From: Glacieibacterium sp965200405
GTDB lineage: Bacteria; Pseudomonadota; Alphaproteobacteria; Sphingomonadales; Sphingomonadaceae
Assembly: GCF_965200405.1 (NCBI RefSeq)
Contig: NZ_OZ241356.1
Span: 2,666,001 to 2,730,000 of the forward strand
Length of the DNA stretch: 64,000 bases
Direction of reading: 5' to 3'
Each line of letters opens with the position of its first letter. Positions within the stretch are counted from its first letter, which is position 1. Shown here piece by piece: positions 9,064 through 17,784 of the stretch. A model generated the notes under the pieces. It worked only from the letters and a program-made list of their open reading frames with translations. It was not told the DNA's origin and made no database searches. The position numbers and the translations under genes are program-made.

Positions 9064-9951
9064 GTGAAGACGACGATCGCTGCGGCCACGATGGTGGGTC
9101 TTGCCGTTGCTGCCGGATCCGCGTTGGCTCAGACCCCGAATGACGTGAGCGATCTTGTCGGCGCCCGCGCTGCAGGCGCTGAGACGGCAATCCAGTCCCG
9201 GGGCTATGTGCTGATCAAGACAGAACCCAGCGACGATCGTACGTATACCTATTGGTGGAATGCCGACCGGCGACAGTGCCTCAGCGTTGCGACCATGAAC
9301 GGCCGCTATGCCTCGATCACTACGACGCCGGCCCCGGACTGCAATAAGCGGGCTGACGCGCGATCCGACCGTAGAGATCGTCGGGACGATCGTGACGCAC
9401 GTTACGACGACCGTGGCGGCTATCGCCCCGACATCGGTTATCAACAGGCCGGGCCGCCCCCACGACAGGCACCGAGCTACGCCGGGGATCGTGACCTGGC
9501 GGAGCGCGGCCCGGTGCGCGTCGGCGGCGATACGGTCGATCTTGGTCTGGTCTGCTTCGGCGACGGCCAGCGTCCGGGCCTGGCGACCACCTACGGGTGG
9601 TCGTGGAACAGCCGCCGGGATCGCTACGATTATGGCAATCGCACCGAATTGACCGCTCAGCAGTTCGATGCGTCGGTGATGATCCAGCTCTGGAACGGCG
9701 GCGGACGCATCAGCCTGCCCAAGAAGCTGATTCCGCCGGTCAATTCGAGGGGCCGCGATGGCTGGTGGGACCTGTACGATGTCGACGCCGGACCGGAAGT
9801 CATTCATGCAAAGTATCGGCTTAACGGCCTCAACAAGCCCAGGGTGACGATCAACCGCCGCAGCGGGCAGATCACGATCGAGGGTACGAGCCCCTATCTC
9901 TTTCGGGGAGGCTGCGACCTGATCGACGGCGAGGATCACCGCCGCTTCTAG
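9064..9951 (+). CDS. Periplasmic protein of unknown function with a charged linker
   Basis: A GTG start at 9064 gives a typical signal peptide (VKTTIAAATMVGLAVAAGSALA, cleaved before QTPND) and 295 residues in total. Residues about 25-95 form a small domain with two Cys; about 100-150 is a strongly charged, Arg/Asp-rich repeat linker (RSDRRDRRDDRDARYDD). The C-terminal 140 residues form a beta-rich domain (LGLVCFGDGQ, MIQLWNGGGRISLP, RVTINRRSGQITIEG). This domain order is familiar from sphingomonad hypothetical proteins, but I know no function. Confidence 0.75.
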   Translation: MKTTIAAATMVGLAVAAGSALAQTPNDVSDLVGARAAGAETAIQSRGYVLIKTEPSDDRTYTYWWNADRRQCLSVATMNGRYASITTTPAPDCNKRADARSDRRDRRDDRDARYDDRGGYRPDIGYQQAGPPPRQAPSYAGDRDLAERGPVRVGGDTVDLGLVCFGDGQRPGLATTYGWSWNSRRDRYDYGNRTELTAQQFDASVMIQLWNGGGRISLPKKLIPPVNSRGRDGWWDLYDVDAGPEVIHAKYRLNGLNKPRVTINRRSGQITIEGTSPYLFRGGCDLIDGEDHRRF

Positions 9952-10016
9952 GCAGCGGATGTCGGTTGGCGGTCACGAGCCGGCGTGACAAGATCGACGA
10001 GGGGATGGAGTCCGGC

Positions 10017-11021
10017 ATGAACAGAATGATGGTTTCGGCCGCGAGCTTCATCGTCATGCTGGCGGCCGCCTCATCAGGATCCGCGCAGCAGGTACCAAAA
10101 CCGATCGCGGAATGGCCGAGACCCGCCGAGTTTCCAAAGGAGGATCGGGCCGCGGCGATCCAGCACTTCCACAAGGCCCGCGACTACGCCGTTGGCGACC
10201 TGTTCGCCGATTTCGCACTCAGATGCGTGACCAACCCCAAATACCTCACGCGCGTTAACAACGAGCAATATGATGGCCATGTCGAGCCGATGCAGGTGTT
10301 CGACGATCTCTACCGGGTCGGCCAGATGGCGGTCAGTGCCTGGGCATTGAAGACGAGCGATGGCATCGTGCTGTTCGACACGTTGAACAATGAGGAGGAG
10401 GCGCGCGACATTCTCGAGCCGGCTCTTCGCAAGGTTGGGCTCGACCCGAAAGACGTCAAGTGGGCGATCCTCACCCACTCGCACGGCGACCACTTCGGCG
10501 GAGCGCCCTATTTCCAGAGGAAGGGCACCAGGATCATCGCCTCGGACCTCGACTGGAAGGCGATGGCGGCGGGCAAGGGGCGCGTGCCGGCGCCGTCGCG
10601 CGACATGACGGTGACCGACGGCCAGACGATGACGTTCGGCAAGACGGCGGTGACGTTCTACGTGACGCCGGGCCACACGATCGGCACCCTGTCGACGATC
10701 TTCCCCGTCACCGATCGTGGCGCGAAACATCTGGTCGGCTTCTACGGGGGTGCCGGCCTACCGCGCGACGTCGACGCCAAGCGCGCCCAGATCGCGTCGC
10801 TCTCGCGCTGGCGCACGATCACCACGAAAGCCGGCGTCGATGCGCAGATCGGCAACCATCCGCTGAACGACGAAGGTCTCGAACGCGACGAGCAGTTGCT
10901 CTACCGGCGCAAGCAGGATCCAAATCCCTATGTTCTCGGGCGGGCGATGTACCAAAACTATCTCGGCATCCAGGAGGAATGCGTCCGCTTCGCGCTCGCC
11001 CGCGACGGGTTTCGCGACTAG
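10017..11021 (+). CDS. Exported MBL-fold metallo-hydrolase, subclass B3-like
   Basis: This protein of about 334 residues has a signal peptide (cleaved near SGSAQ) and the zinc-binding pattern of the metallo-beta-lactamase fold. HSHGDH in ILTHSHGDHFGG supplies the first ligands, GHTIGTLS the next His and IGNHPLND the last. This layout is that of subclass B3 beta-lactamases and of relatives that hydrolyse other substrates. The roughly 90-residue region before the first MBL strand is longer than in typical B3 enzymes, so it may be a relative rather than a true beta-lactamase. The start at ATG 10017 is supported by GGAG seven bases upstream. An ATG at 10005 is the alternative. Confidence 0.85.
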   Translation: MNRMMVSAASFIVMLAAASSGSAQQVPKPIAEWPRPAEFPKEDRAAAIQHFHKARDYAVGDLFADFALRCVTNPKYLTRVNNEQYDGHVEPMQVFDDLYRVGQMAVSAWALKTSDGIVLFDTLNNEEEARDILEPALRKVGLDPKDVKWAILTHSHGDHFGGAPYFQRKGTRIIASDLDWKAMAAGKGRVPAPSRDMTVTDGQTMTFGKTAVTFYVTPGHTIGTLSTIFPVTDRGAKHLVGFYGGAGLPRDVDAKRAQIASLSRWRTITTKAGVDAQIGNHPLNDEGLERDEQLLYRRKQDPNPYVLGRAMYQNYLGIQEECVRFALARDGFRD

Positions 11022-11176
11022 CGCCGCGTCGGTGCACTGGCGAGCGTGAGGTTGGCACGCTACAGCCTTTCGGCTGGTGCCCGAGACGGCTGGGTGCGCC
11101 CTGCCGGCCGATGTTGACCAGCGTGTCTTCGGGTCGACTTGCGTCGTTATCTTCAGTGCTTTGCATGGGAAACAAG

Positions 11177-11608
11177 ATGAGCATCACTCTCGAACAGGCG
11201 AACACGGCCGTCGCTGCGGCGTTGGCAAAGGCCTCAGAAATGAAGCTGAAGCCACTGACCGTGGCGGTGCTCGATGCCGGTGGTCATCTCGTGGCGCTGC
11301 AACGGCAGGACGGAAGCTCGATCCTCAGGCCCGAGATCGCGATCGGCAAGGCGGCGAGTTCGCTGGCACTCGGCCTGTCGTCGCGGAAGATTGCCGAGAT
11401 GGCAGCCGACCGGCCGAGTTTCGTCGCATCGCTGGGGCCGTTGTCGCGACAGGGCATCATTCCTGCTGCAGGCGGCCTTCTGATCTTCGGCGAGGGCCCG
11501 CACCCGGTTGGCGCGATCGGCGTGACCGGCGACCTTTCCGACAATGACGAGGCCGCTGCCCTCGCGGGTATCGCTGCCGCTGGCCTGAAAGCCGAACCGC
11601 AAACCTAG
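11177..11608 (+). CDS. GlcG/HbpS-like protein
   Basis: This 143-residue single-domain protein of the GlcG/HbpS (PF03928) family has the typical VAVLDAGGHLVALQRQDG strand pair, a KAASSLALG helix and GAIGVTGD near the C-terminus. GlcG proteins are encoded beside glycolate/glyoxylate genes and HbpS homologues can bind haem; the enzymatic role is unclear. It lies 230 bases upstream of malate synthase G on the same strand, the same association as in glc operons. ATG 11177 has GGGAAAC just upstream; ATG 11165 is a possible alternative. Confidence 0.85.
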   Translation: MSITLEQANTAVAAALAKASEMKLKPLTVAVLDAGGHLVALQRQDGSSILRPEIAIGKAASSLALGLSSRKIAEMAADRPSFVASLGPLSRQGIIPAAGGLLIFGEGPHPVGAIGVTGDLSDNDEAAALAGIAAAGLKAEPQT

Positions 11609-11838
11609 CAGTCGGGCTGGCCCTGATCCAAAGCCCGATGCGAGGCGTTGTTCCTGTCTCGCAGACCGGCCGGTCTTGCCTTGCCGGGACCTTTGCATCA
11701 TCTCGTGTCACGATCCTTGCGGCGCTGAAGAGGGTGACGAGCATGGCTTCAAACCCGACGATGCGATCCCCGCAGGCACTGATAGTCCTACAGCCCTGAC
11801 AATTCGCCCCGATGTTTCCGACAAAGACTGGATTTGAG

Positions 11839-13929
11839 ATGAATGCCATGATCGACCAGGGCCGCTTGAAAGTCGCCGCGCCGCTCGTCGAGTTCGTCGA
11901 GACGCAGGTGCTGCCGGCGTTGGGCATCGATGCAGCGGACTGGTGGCGGGGTGTGGCGGACATCTTCGTGCGCTTCGGCCCCGAGAATGCCGCGTTGCTG
12001 CAGCGGCGCGACGACATCCAGTCGCAGATCGATGCCTGGCACGTTTCACACCGCAGCGCGGCGATCGATGCCGCCGAGTATCGCGCGTTTCTCGAAGACA
12101 TCGGCTATCTCGTACCGGAGCCGGCGCCGTTCGCCATCAGCACGGCCAACGTCGATGCCGAGATCGCGACGATGGCCGGTCCGCAATTGGTGGTGCCGGT
12201 GCTCAACGCTCGCTTCGTCCTGAATGCCGCCAATGCACGATGGGGCAGCCTGTACGACGCGCTGTATGGCACCGATGCCTTGCCGGGCGCCGCAGCGGGC
12301 GGTGGCTATGATGTTGCTCGCGGCGCCCAGGTGATCGAGCGCGCCAAGGCGTTCCTCGACGACGCGGTCCCGCTTGCGAGCGGAAGCTGGAGCGACTTTG
12401 CCGGCGGCGACCTCGTGCTGGCGGATCCGGCACAGCTGGTCGGACGGTCCGGCGGCTCCTGGCTGCTGCGGCACAACGGCCTGCATATCGAGGTAATTGT
12501 CGACCGCGACCACCGTATCGGCCGGACCGATCCGGCGGGGATCGCCGATGTCCTGCTCGAGGCGGCGTTGACGACGATCGTCGACCTCGAAGACTCGATC
12601 GCCGCGGTCGACGCCGAGGACAAGGTCGCGGCCTATGCAAATTGGTTGGGCCTGATGCGCGGCGACCTGGAGGAGACGTTCGACAAGGGCGGCGCCCCGA
12701 TGACGCGGCGCCTCAATCCCGACCGTGTCTACGAGGCGCCTAACGGCGGGACGTTGACCCTCCCGGGGCGCAGTACGCTGTTCGTGCGCAACGTCGGGCA
12801 TCTGATGACAACGCCTGCCGTACTTCTCGACGGTGCCGAGGCGCCCGAGGGTATCCTCGATGCGATCATGACCAGCACGATCGCGCTCTACGATCTGAAG
12901 GGCGTCTCGCCGCTCCGCAATAGCCGGGCCGGTTCTGTCTATATCGTCAAGCCCAAGATGCACGGTCCGGACGAGGCCGGCTTCACCGACCGCCTGTTCG
13001 ACGCGATCGAGGATTTGCTGGGGCTGTCCCGCCACACGATCAAGGTCGGGGTGATGGACGAAGAACGCCGCACCTCGGCCAATCTTGCGGCGATGATCGC
13101 GGCCGTACGAGGCCGCATCGCCTTCATCAACACCGGCTTCCTCGACCGCACCGGCGACGAGATCCACACCAGCATGCAGGCTGGCGCGATGATCCCCAAG
13201 ACCGAGATGAAGGGCAGTGCCTGGATCAAGGCCTATGAGGACCGCAATGTCCGCATCGGCCTCGCGTGCGGTCTGTCAGGCAAGGCGCAGATCGGCAAGG
13301 GCATGTGGGCGGCTCCCGACCGCATGGCGGACATGCTCGAGCAGAAAATCGGTCATCCACTGTCGGGCGCCAACACTGCCTGGGTGCCTTCGCCGACGGC
13401 TGCGACGCTGCACGCCCTGCATTACCATCAGGTCGATGTCTTTGCGCGGCAGCGCGAGATTGCGGCGGAGGCCGTCCCCGGGCTCGACGCGCTGCTGTCC
13501 ATCCCGCTGGCACTGGGCCGTAACTGGACCCCGCAGGAGATCGAGCGCGAACTCGACAATAATGCCCAGGGAATCCTCGGCTATGTCGTGCGCTGGATCG
13601 ACCAGGGGATCGGCTGCTCGAAGGTCCCCGACATCCACGATGTCGGGCTGATGGAAGATCGGGCGACGCTCAGGATATCGTCGCAGCATATGGCGAACTG
13701 GCTGGTGCACGGGCTGGTCACGGCAGGCGACATCGACGCCGCGTTCGAGCGGATGGCGAAAAAGGTCGATGCGCAAAACGCCGGTGATCCGCTCTATCGC
13801 CCGCTTGTCGGCGGCAGTATCGCCCTGAAGGCAGCACGGGCGCTGGTCTTCGACGGCGTATCGCAGCCCAACGGATATACCGAGCCGCTGCTCCACCGGT
13901 TCCGCACCGAGGTCAAGCAAGCGGCCTAG
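11839..13929 (+). CDS. glcB: Malate synthase G
   Basis: This 696-residue enzyme condenses glyoxylate and acetyl-CoA to malate for growth on C2 compounds or fatty acids. It is close to the usual 720 residues of the G isoform and much longer than isoform A. Signature segments are YIVKPKMHGPDE, the MDEERRTSANLA active-site region, GFLDRTGDEIHTSM and ANTAWVPSPTAATLHALHYH, which includes part of the acetyl-CoA site. I chose ATG 11839; the frame is open nine codons further up to ATG 11812. The pairing with a glcG-like gene suggests a role in glyoxylate use. Confidence 0.95.
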   Translation: MNAMIDQGRLKVAAPLVEFVETQVLPALGIDAADWWRGVADIFVRFGPENAALLQRRDDIQSQIDAWHVSHRSAAIDAAEYRAFLEDIGYLVPEPAPFAISTANVDAEIATMAGPQLVVPVLNARFVLNAANARWGSLYDALYGTDALPGAAAGGGYDVARGAQVIERAKAFLDDAVPLASGSWSDFAGGDLVLADPAQLVGRSGGSWLLRHNGLHIEVIVDRDHRIGRTDPAGIADVLLEAALTTIVDLEDSIAAVDAEDKVAAYANWLGLMRGDLEETFDKGGAPMTRRLNPDRVYEAPNGGTLTLPGRSTLFVRNVGHLMTTPAVLLDGAEAPEGILDAIMTSTIALYDLKGVSPLRNSRAGSVYIVKPKMHGPDEAGFTDRLFDAIEDLLGLSRHTIKVGVMDEERRTSANLAAMIAAVRGRIAFINTGFLDRTGDEIHTSMQAGAMIPKTEMKGSAWIKAYEDRNVRIGLACGLSGKAQIGKGMWAAPDRMADMLEQKIGHPLSGANTAWVPSPTAATLHALHYHQVDVFARQREIAAEAVPGLDALLSIPLALGRNWTPQEIERELDNNAQGILGYVVRWIDQGIGCSKVPDIHDVGLMEDRATLRISSQHMANWLVHGLVTAGDIDAAFERMAKKVDAQNAGDPLYRPLVGGSIALKAARALVFDGVSQPNGYTEPLLHRFRTEVKQAA

Positions 13930-13991
13930 GGGCGCCGCTGCACCTTGGGACGGTCGAGACTGGCGAGCGACCGGCAAGAGGACAGAGTTTG

Positions 13992-14948
13992 ATGACGCAC
14001 GATCAACTCACCCGGAACGAGATGCTTCGCCTCATGGCGGGCGCCGCCGCGACATGCGCCTTGAGTTCGAGCGTCCGGGGGGCTGTCGTTCCCGCAGACG
14101 GGCAGACGGAAGGTGCAAAGGTTGCCAGTCAGATGCTGAAGCGTCCGATCCCGTCGTCCGGGGAGCTTTTACCCGTGGTCGGGCTCGGCACTTACATCAA
14201 CTTCGACGTGGCACCGCGCAGTGCCGAATATGCCCGGCTGCCCGCGGTGCTGGACGCGCTGTTTGCCAGTGGCGGCACGGTGATCGACAGCTCGCCCATG
14301 TACGGCAGGGCGGAGGCCACGACGGGGGAGTTGCTCGCTGGTACGAAGGCGCGAAAGCCTTTCCTCGCGACCAAAGTGTGGACGTCGGGCCGCGAGGCCG
14401 GCATCCAACAGATGACGCAATCGATGCGACTGTTGCGCACCGAGCGCATCGATCTGATGCAGATCCACAACCTTCTCGACTGGCGTACCCACATGCCCAC
14501 CTTGCGGGCGTGGAAGGCGGCGGGCCGGATCCGTTACCTTGGCATCACCCATTATTCGCCGTCGGCCTATGCCGAGGTCGAGGCGGTGATGCGATCGGAA
14601 AAGCTCGACTTCCTCCAGATCAACTATGCTCTCGACGATCGGGCGGCGGAGGCGCGACTGTTGCCACTGGCGCGCGAGCGCGGGATCGCGGTGATCTGCA
14701 ACTCACCGTTTGGCGGCGGTGGGCTCCTGCGTCGGCTGAGGGGCACGCCGCTGCCGGGCTTTGCGCGCGAACTCGGAGCGACAAACTGGGCCCAACTGGC
14801 GCTCAAGTTCCTGCTCGCCGAGCCGGCCGTCACCTGCGTCATCCCTGGCACCGGCAACCCGACCTACATGGCGGAGAATGCTGCAGCCGGTTCAGGTCCT
14901 CTCCCGAATGCGCAACAGCGCCGTGAACTGATCAAGCTCGCCGGATGA
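13992..14948 (+). CDS. Aldo/keto reductase, probably exported
   Basis: This 318-residue protein has the AKR (beta/alpha)8-barrel and the catalytic tetrad: Asp and Tyr in VIDSSPMYG, Lys in LATKVW and His in LMQIHN. The C-terminal cofactor region is PGTGNPTYMAEN. Residues 1-35 are a hydrophobic leader (LRLMAGAAATCALSSSVRG) preceded by TRNEM. This resembles a Tat leader but lacks the RR pair, so the export route is uncertain. An NADPH enzyme with a signal sequence is seen in some sphingomonads. ATG 13992 follows a TTG directly. The substrate is unknown. Confidence 0.85.
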   Translation: MTHDQLTRNEMLRLMAGAAATCALSSSVRGAVVPADGQTEGAKVASQMLKRPIPSSGELLPVVGLGTYINFDVAPRSAEYARLPAVLDALFASGGTVIDSSPMYGRAEATTGELLAGTKARKPFLATKVWTSGREAGIQQMTQSMRLLRTERIDLMQIHNLLDWRTHMPTLRAWKAAGRIRYLGITHYSPSAYAEVEAVMRSEKLDFLQINYALDDRAAEARLLPLARERGIAVICNSPFGGGGLLRRLRGTPLPGFARELGATNWAQLALKFLLAEPAVTCVIPGTGNPTYMAENAAAGSGPLPNAQQRRELIKLAG

Positions 14949-14993
14949 TACGAGAAACGAGCGCGACCGATCGCTGATCCGACAGGCTGGCGG

Positions 14994-16019
14994 CTAACGC
15001 ACCTGCCAACTAAGCTGGTAGACAACCCTGAAGCCGTCGTGATCGGACAGCTTGGGACTATTCGCCGAACCATCGAACATCGCCTCTACCCGGATCGGTC
15101 GGACCGTGACGCGCTTGCCGGATCCGAACAACTGTAAATCCTGGGTGTCCATCCACGGCTCGTCGCCGTCCCAGGATGCGCGCACGTCGCATCTGTCGGA
15201 CTTCTCGATGCAATAGCGGTGGACCAGGGTCAGGCGCTGGGTACCCGCAAAGCGTTGATAGCGCAGCTCGGACCGGCGCATGTTGAAGTCGCCGCCCAGG
15301 ATCGTCGGCGTGTCCGGCAGCGATTCCGACTGGATGAAATCGGCCAGTTCCGACACCTGCCGCTGGTGCGCTGCGGCGTGGCGCTGGAGCGGCACGCGCG
15401 ATGCGCCCTGCGAGTTCATGTGGGTGTCGAACAGGTCGATCGTCTCCGGCACCTGGGGGATCGCGATGCGGGCGTGCAGGGCGCCCTTGTTGCTGAGACA
15501 ATCGAGGCCCGCGCAGCGCCGCCCGTACGGCTCGGAGCGGGTCGCCACGATGGGATAGCGGCTGAGGATCGCGAGGCCCGACCCGGCGAGGTGAAAGCCC
15601 AGCTCGCCTTTCTTCCAGAGGTATGACCCGGGCATTCTCGGCGCCTTGGGCAGCTGCTTCCGGTCGGTTCGCGACGGCCCGGAGACGAGGTTGGGATAGC
15701 TCGTCTCGCGGACGGCTCGCACGGCAGCGGGGCTGAACATCTCTTGGATCAGGACGACGTCGGGTGCTTGCCCGGCAGCCTCCAGGGCAACGAGAGTCTT
15801 TGAAATGGCCTGCAGCGATGCCTTCCGGCCCGTCCGCGCCGGCCAGCCGAGCCCCTCGATGTTGAATGTCAGCACGTCGAGCGTGGTAGTCGCCGTGATG
15901 CCATCCGCTGCAATCGTCAGTGTCGGCGCTAGTGCGCTGGCAGCATTTGCAAAGCGCGGCGGTGGCTGCGTCGCACAGGCTGCCAGCGAAATGGCAAGCA
16001 GGAGTATTACGCGCTTCAT
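14994..16019 (-). CDS. Lipoprotein endonuclease/exonuclease/phosphatase-family protein
   Basis: This 341-residue protein has a lipoprotein signal (LLLAISLAAC, lipid-anchored Cys at about residue 15) and the EEP fold. Motifs are LTFNIEGLG, the metal-binding Glu in VLIQEM, DTHMNSQG, GGDFNMRRSE and the terminal SDHDGF. Family members cleave phosphodiesters in DNA or RNA, sphingomyelin or phosphoinositides. Placement on the outside of the inner membrane or in the outer membrane argues against a DNA-repair role and for a lipid or extracellular nucleic acid substrate. It converges with the aldo/keto reductase gene, with only 45 bases between. Confidence 0.85.
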   Translation of the reverse strand: MKRVILLLAISLAACATQPPPRFANAASALAPTLTIAADGITATTTLDVLTFNIEGLGWPARTGRKASLQAISKTLVALEAAGQAPDVVLIQEMFSPAAVRAVRETSYPNLVSGPSRTDRKQLPKAPRMPGSYLWKKGELGFHLAGSGLAILSRYPIVATRSEPYGRRCAGLDCLSNKGALHARIAIPQVPETIDLFDTHMNSQGASRVPLQRHAAAHQRQVSELADFIQSESLPDTPTILGGDFNMRRSELRYQRFAGTQRLTLVHRYCIEKSDRCDVRASWDGDEPWMDTQDLQLFGSGKRVTVRPIRVEAMFDGSANSPKLSDHDGFRVVYQLSWQVR

Positions 16020-16284
16020 CAGATTATCGGTCCGTCCTTTCGCCTCGACGCTCGCAGGTGAAGACAGGACGCGACATCGTGCGGGTCGGCGGATGCTCTA
16101 GCGCGGCCCTGATCCCAGCCTCTCTCGTTCCAAGATAATGCGCGAGGCAGCTGAAGTCACGGCACCCAGGATGGATGCAGGACGGACCGGTCACCCGGTG
16201 CCGCGCATCCGGCAGCAGGGCATCGGCGAATGCTTGCCGGTTGCGCTTGCGCCTAACGCTGGCGCAAGCGATAGGCCCGGGGCA

Positions 16285-17772
16285 ATGATCGCCCGCCGCG
16301 AGCTCCTGGCCCTGATCGGTGCTGCGCCGCTGACGTTGGGCGCGGCGCGCGGCGTTCCGTTCTCGTTCGATCGGTTGCGGTCCCAAGCGGACGCGCTCGC
16401 CCGCCAGCCGTTTCGCGCCCCGCAGCCGACGCCCGGCGCCGACCGGATCGACTATGACGCGGCAAACACCATCAGCTTCGCCCCGGCCCGGGCCTTGTTC
16501 GACGATCGGCCGGGCGCGTCGCCGGTCCGCCTGTTTCCACCGCGCGCGACGGCGCCTGCGTCGGTCGCGCTGCACCTGGTCGAGAACGGCGTGGCGCAGC
16601 GAATTTACCCCGATCAGGCGCTGTTCGGGCAGGTCGCCGGTGTCGTACCACCCACGGGCGCAAGCGGCTTTCGCGTCATGAAGCGGCAGGGTGAGGGCGA
16701 CTGGCTCGCCTTTCTCGGCGCATCCTATTTTCGCGCGGTCGGCCCGGAGGGTCAGTACGGCTTGTCCGCCCGCGCAGTAGCAGTCGACGCCGGTCTCGAC
16801 GGCCGCGAAAGCTTTCCTGCCTTCACCGCCTTCTGGCTGGAAGCGGCGGCGGATGGCTCGCTCACCATAGACGCGCTGCTCGACGGAGAGGCGCTGACCG
16901 GAGCATTCCGCTTCCGCTGCCGCCTGACCAATGAAGGCGTGCACCAGGAAGTCGACGCTCACCTCCGCCTGCGGCGCGACGTGGCGCGCATCGGCCTCGC
17001 GCCTGCGACGAGCATGTTCTGGTATGGCCAGACGGAGCACCGTACCGCCAGCGACTGGCGTCCGGAGGTGCACGATTCAGACGGTCTTGCGCTGCTGACC
17101 GGGGCGGGCGAACGGCTGTGGCGACCGCTGACCAATCCGCCGCGCCCGCTGACCAGCAGCTTCGGAGACCGCAATCCGGGTGGCTATGGCCTGCTCCAGC
17201 GCGACCGCCGGTTCGACCGCTATCTCGACGACGCGGTTTTTTATGAGCGTCGGCCCGACCTGTGGACCACGCCGATCGGCAGCTGGGGTGCTGGCGCGGT
17301 AATGCTGTATGCCTTCCCAACGCGCTCCGAGATCGTCGACAACGTCGTCGCGTTCTGGACACCGGCCGCGCCCACGTTGGCCGGCACGGCACTGGACTAT
17401 GCCTATCACCTCGACTGGCGTTCGACAGAGCCTTGGCCCAGTCCGCTCGCGCGCGTCGTCGACAGCTACACCGGCGACGGCGGCCTACCCGGCGAGGTAC
17501 CGCCGCCGGGCGTGATCAAGATCGTCGTCGATTTCGCGGGTCCGTCGCTCGTCGGCCTGCGCGAGTCTGGCACGGTGGTGCCGGTGCCGAGCCTCGGACG
17601 CGGCCGGATCGTCCAGAAGGTCGCCTATCCGCTCGGCAATGTGGACGGTCGCTGGCGGGCGATGGTCGACATCGCGCTGGATGGTGGCGAGGAACCGTCC
17701 GAGTTTCGCCTGGTGCTCGAACGCGACGGCCGGCCCGTCAGCGAGACACTGCTGATGCAGCTTTTCGGCTGA
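16285..17772 (+). CDS. Periplasmic glucan biosynthesis protein, OpgG/OpgD (MdoG/MdoD) family
   Basis: This 495-residue periplasmic protein has a Tat-type leader (ARRELLALIGAAPLTLGAARG) and the typical MdoG core, including FSFDRLRSQADALA at the N-terminus, FRVMKRQGEGDWLAFLGASYFRA, GQYGLSARAVAVDAG and TSMFWYGQTEHR. OpgG and OpgD shape the beta-1,2-linked backbone and branching of osmoregulated periplasmic glucans. The Tat leader is more like OpgD than OpgG, but the two cannot be separated by eye. The start at ATG 16285 gives the leader; the frame is open to 16138. No OpgH glycosyltransferase gene is present beside it. Confidence 0.9.
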   Translation: MIARRELLALIGAAPLTLGAARGVPFSFDRLRSQADALARQPFRAPQPTPGADRIDYDAANTISFAPARALFDDRPGASPVRLFPPRATAPASVALHLVENGVAQRIYPDQALFGQVAGVVPPTGASGFRVMKRQGEGDWLAFLGASYFRAVGPEGQYGLSARAVAVDAGLDGRESFPAFTAFWLEAAADGSLTIDALLDGEALTGAFRFRCRLTNEGVHQEVDAHLRLRRDVARIGLAPATSMFWYGQTEHRTASDWRPEVHDSDGLALLTGAGERLWRPLTNPPRPLTSSFGDRNPGGYGLLQRDRRFDRYLDDAVFYERRPDLWTTPIGSWGAGAVMLYAFPTRSEIVDNVVAFWTPAAPTLAGTALDYAYHLDWRSTEPWPSPLARVVDSYTGDGGLPGEVPPPGVIKIVVDFAGPSLVGLRESGTVVPVPSLGRGRIVQKVAYPLGNVDGRWRAMVDIALDGGEEPSEFRLVLERDGRPVSETLLMQLFG

Positions 17773-17784
17773 TCAGCGGCAGGT

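Noticed and set aside
12046..13167. Minus-strand frame of 373 codons opposite glcB
   Set aside because: Malate synthase G is unmistakable on the plus strand; the antisense product has no features.
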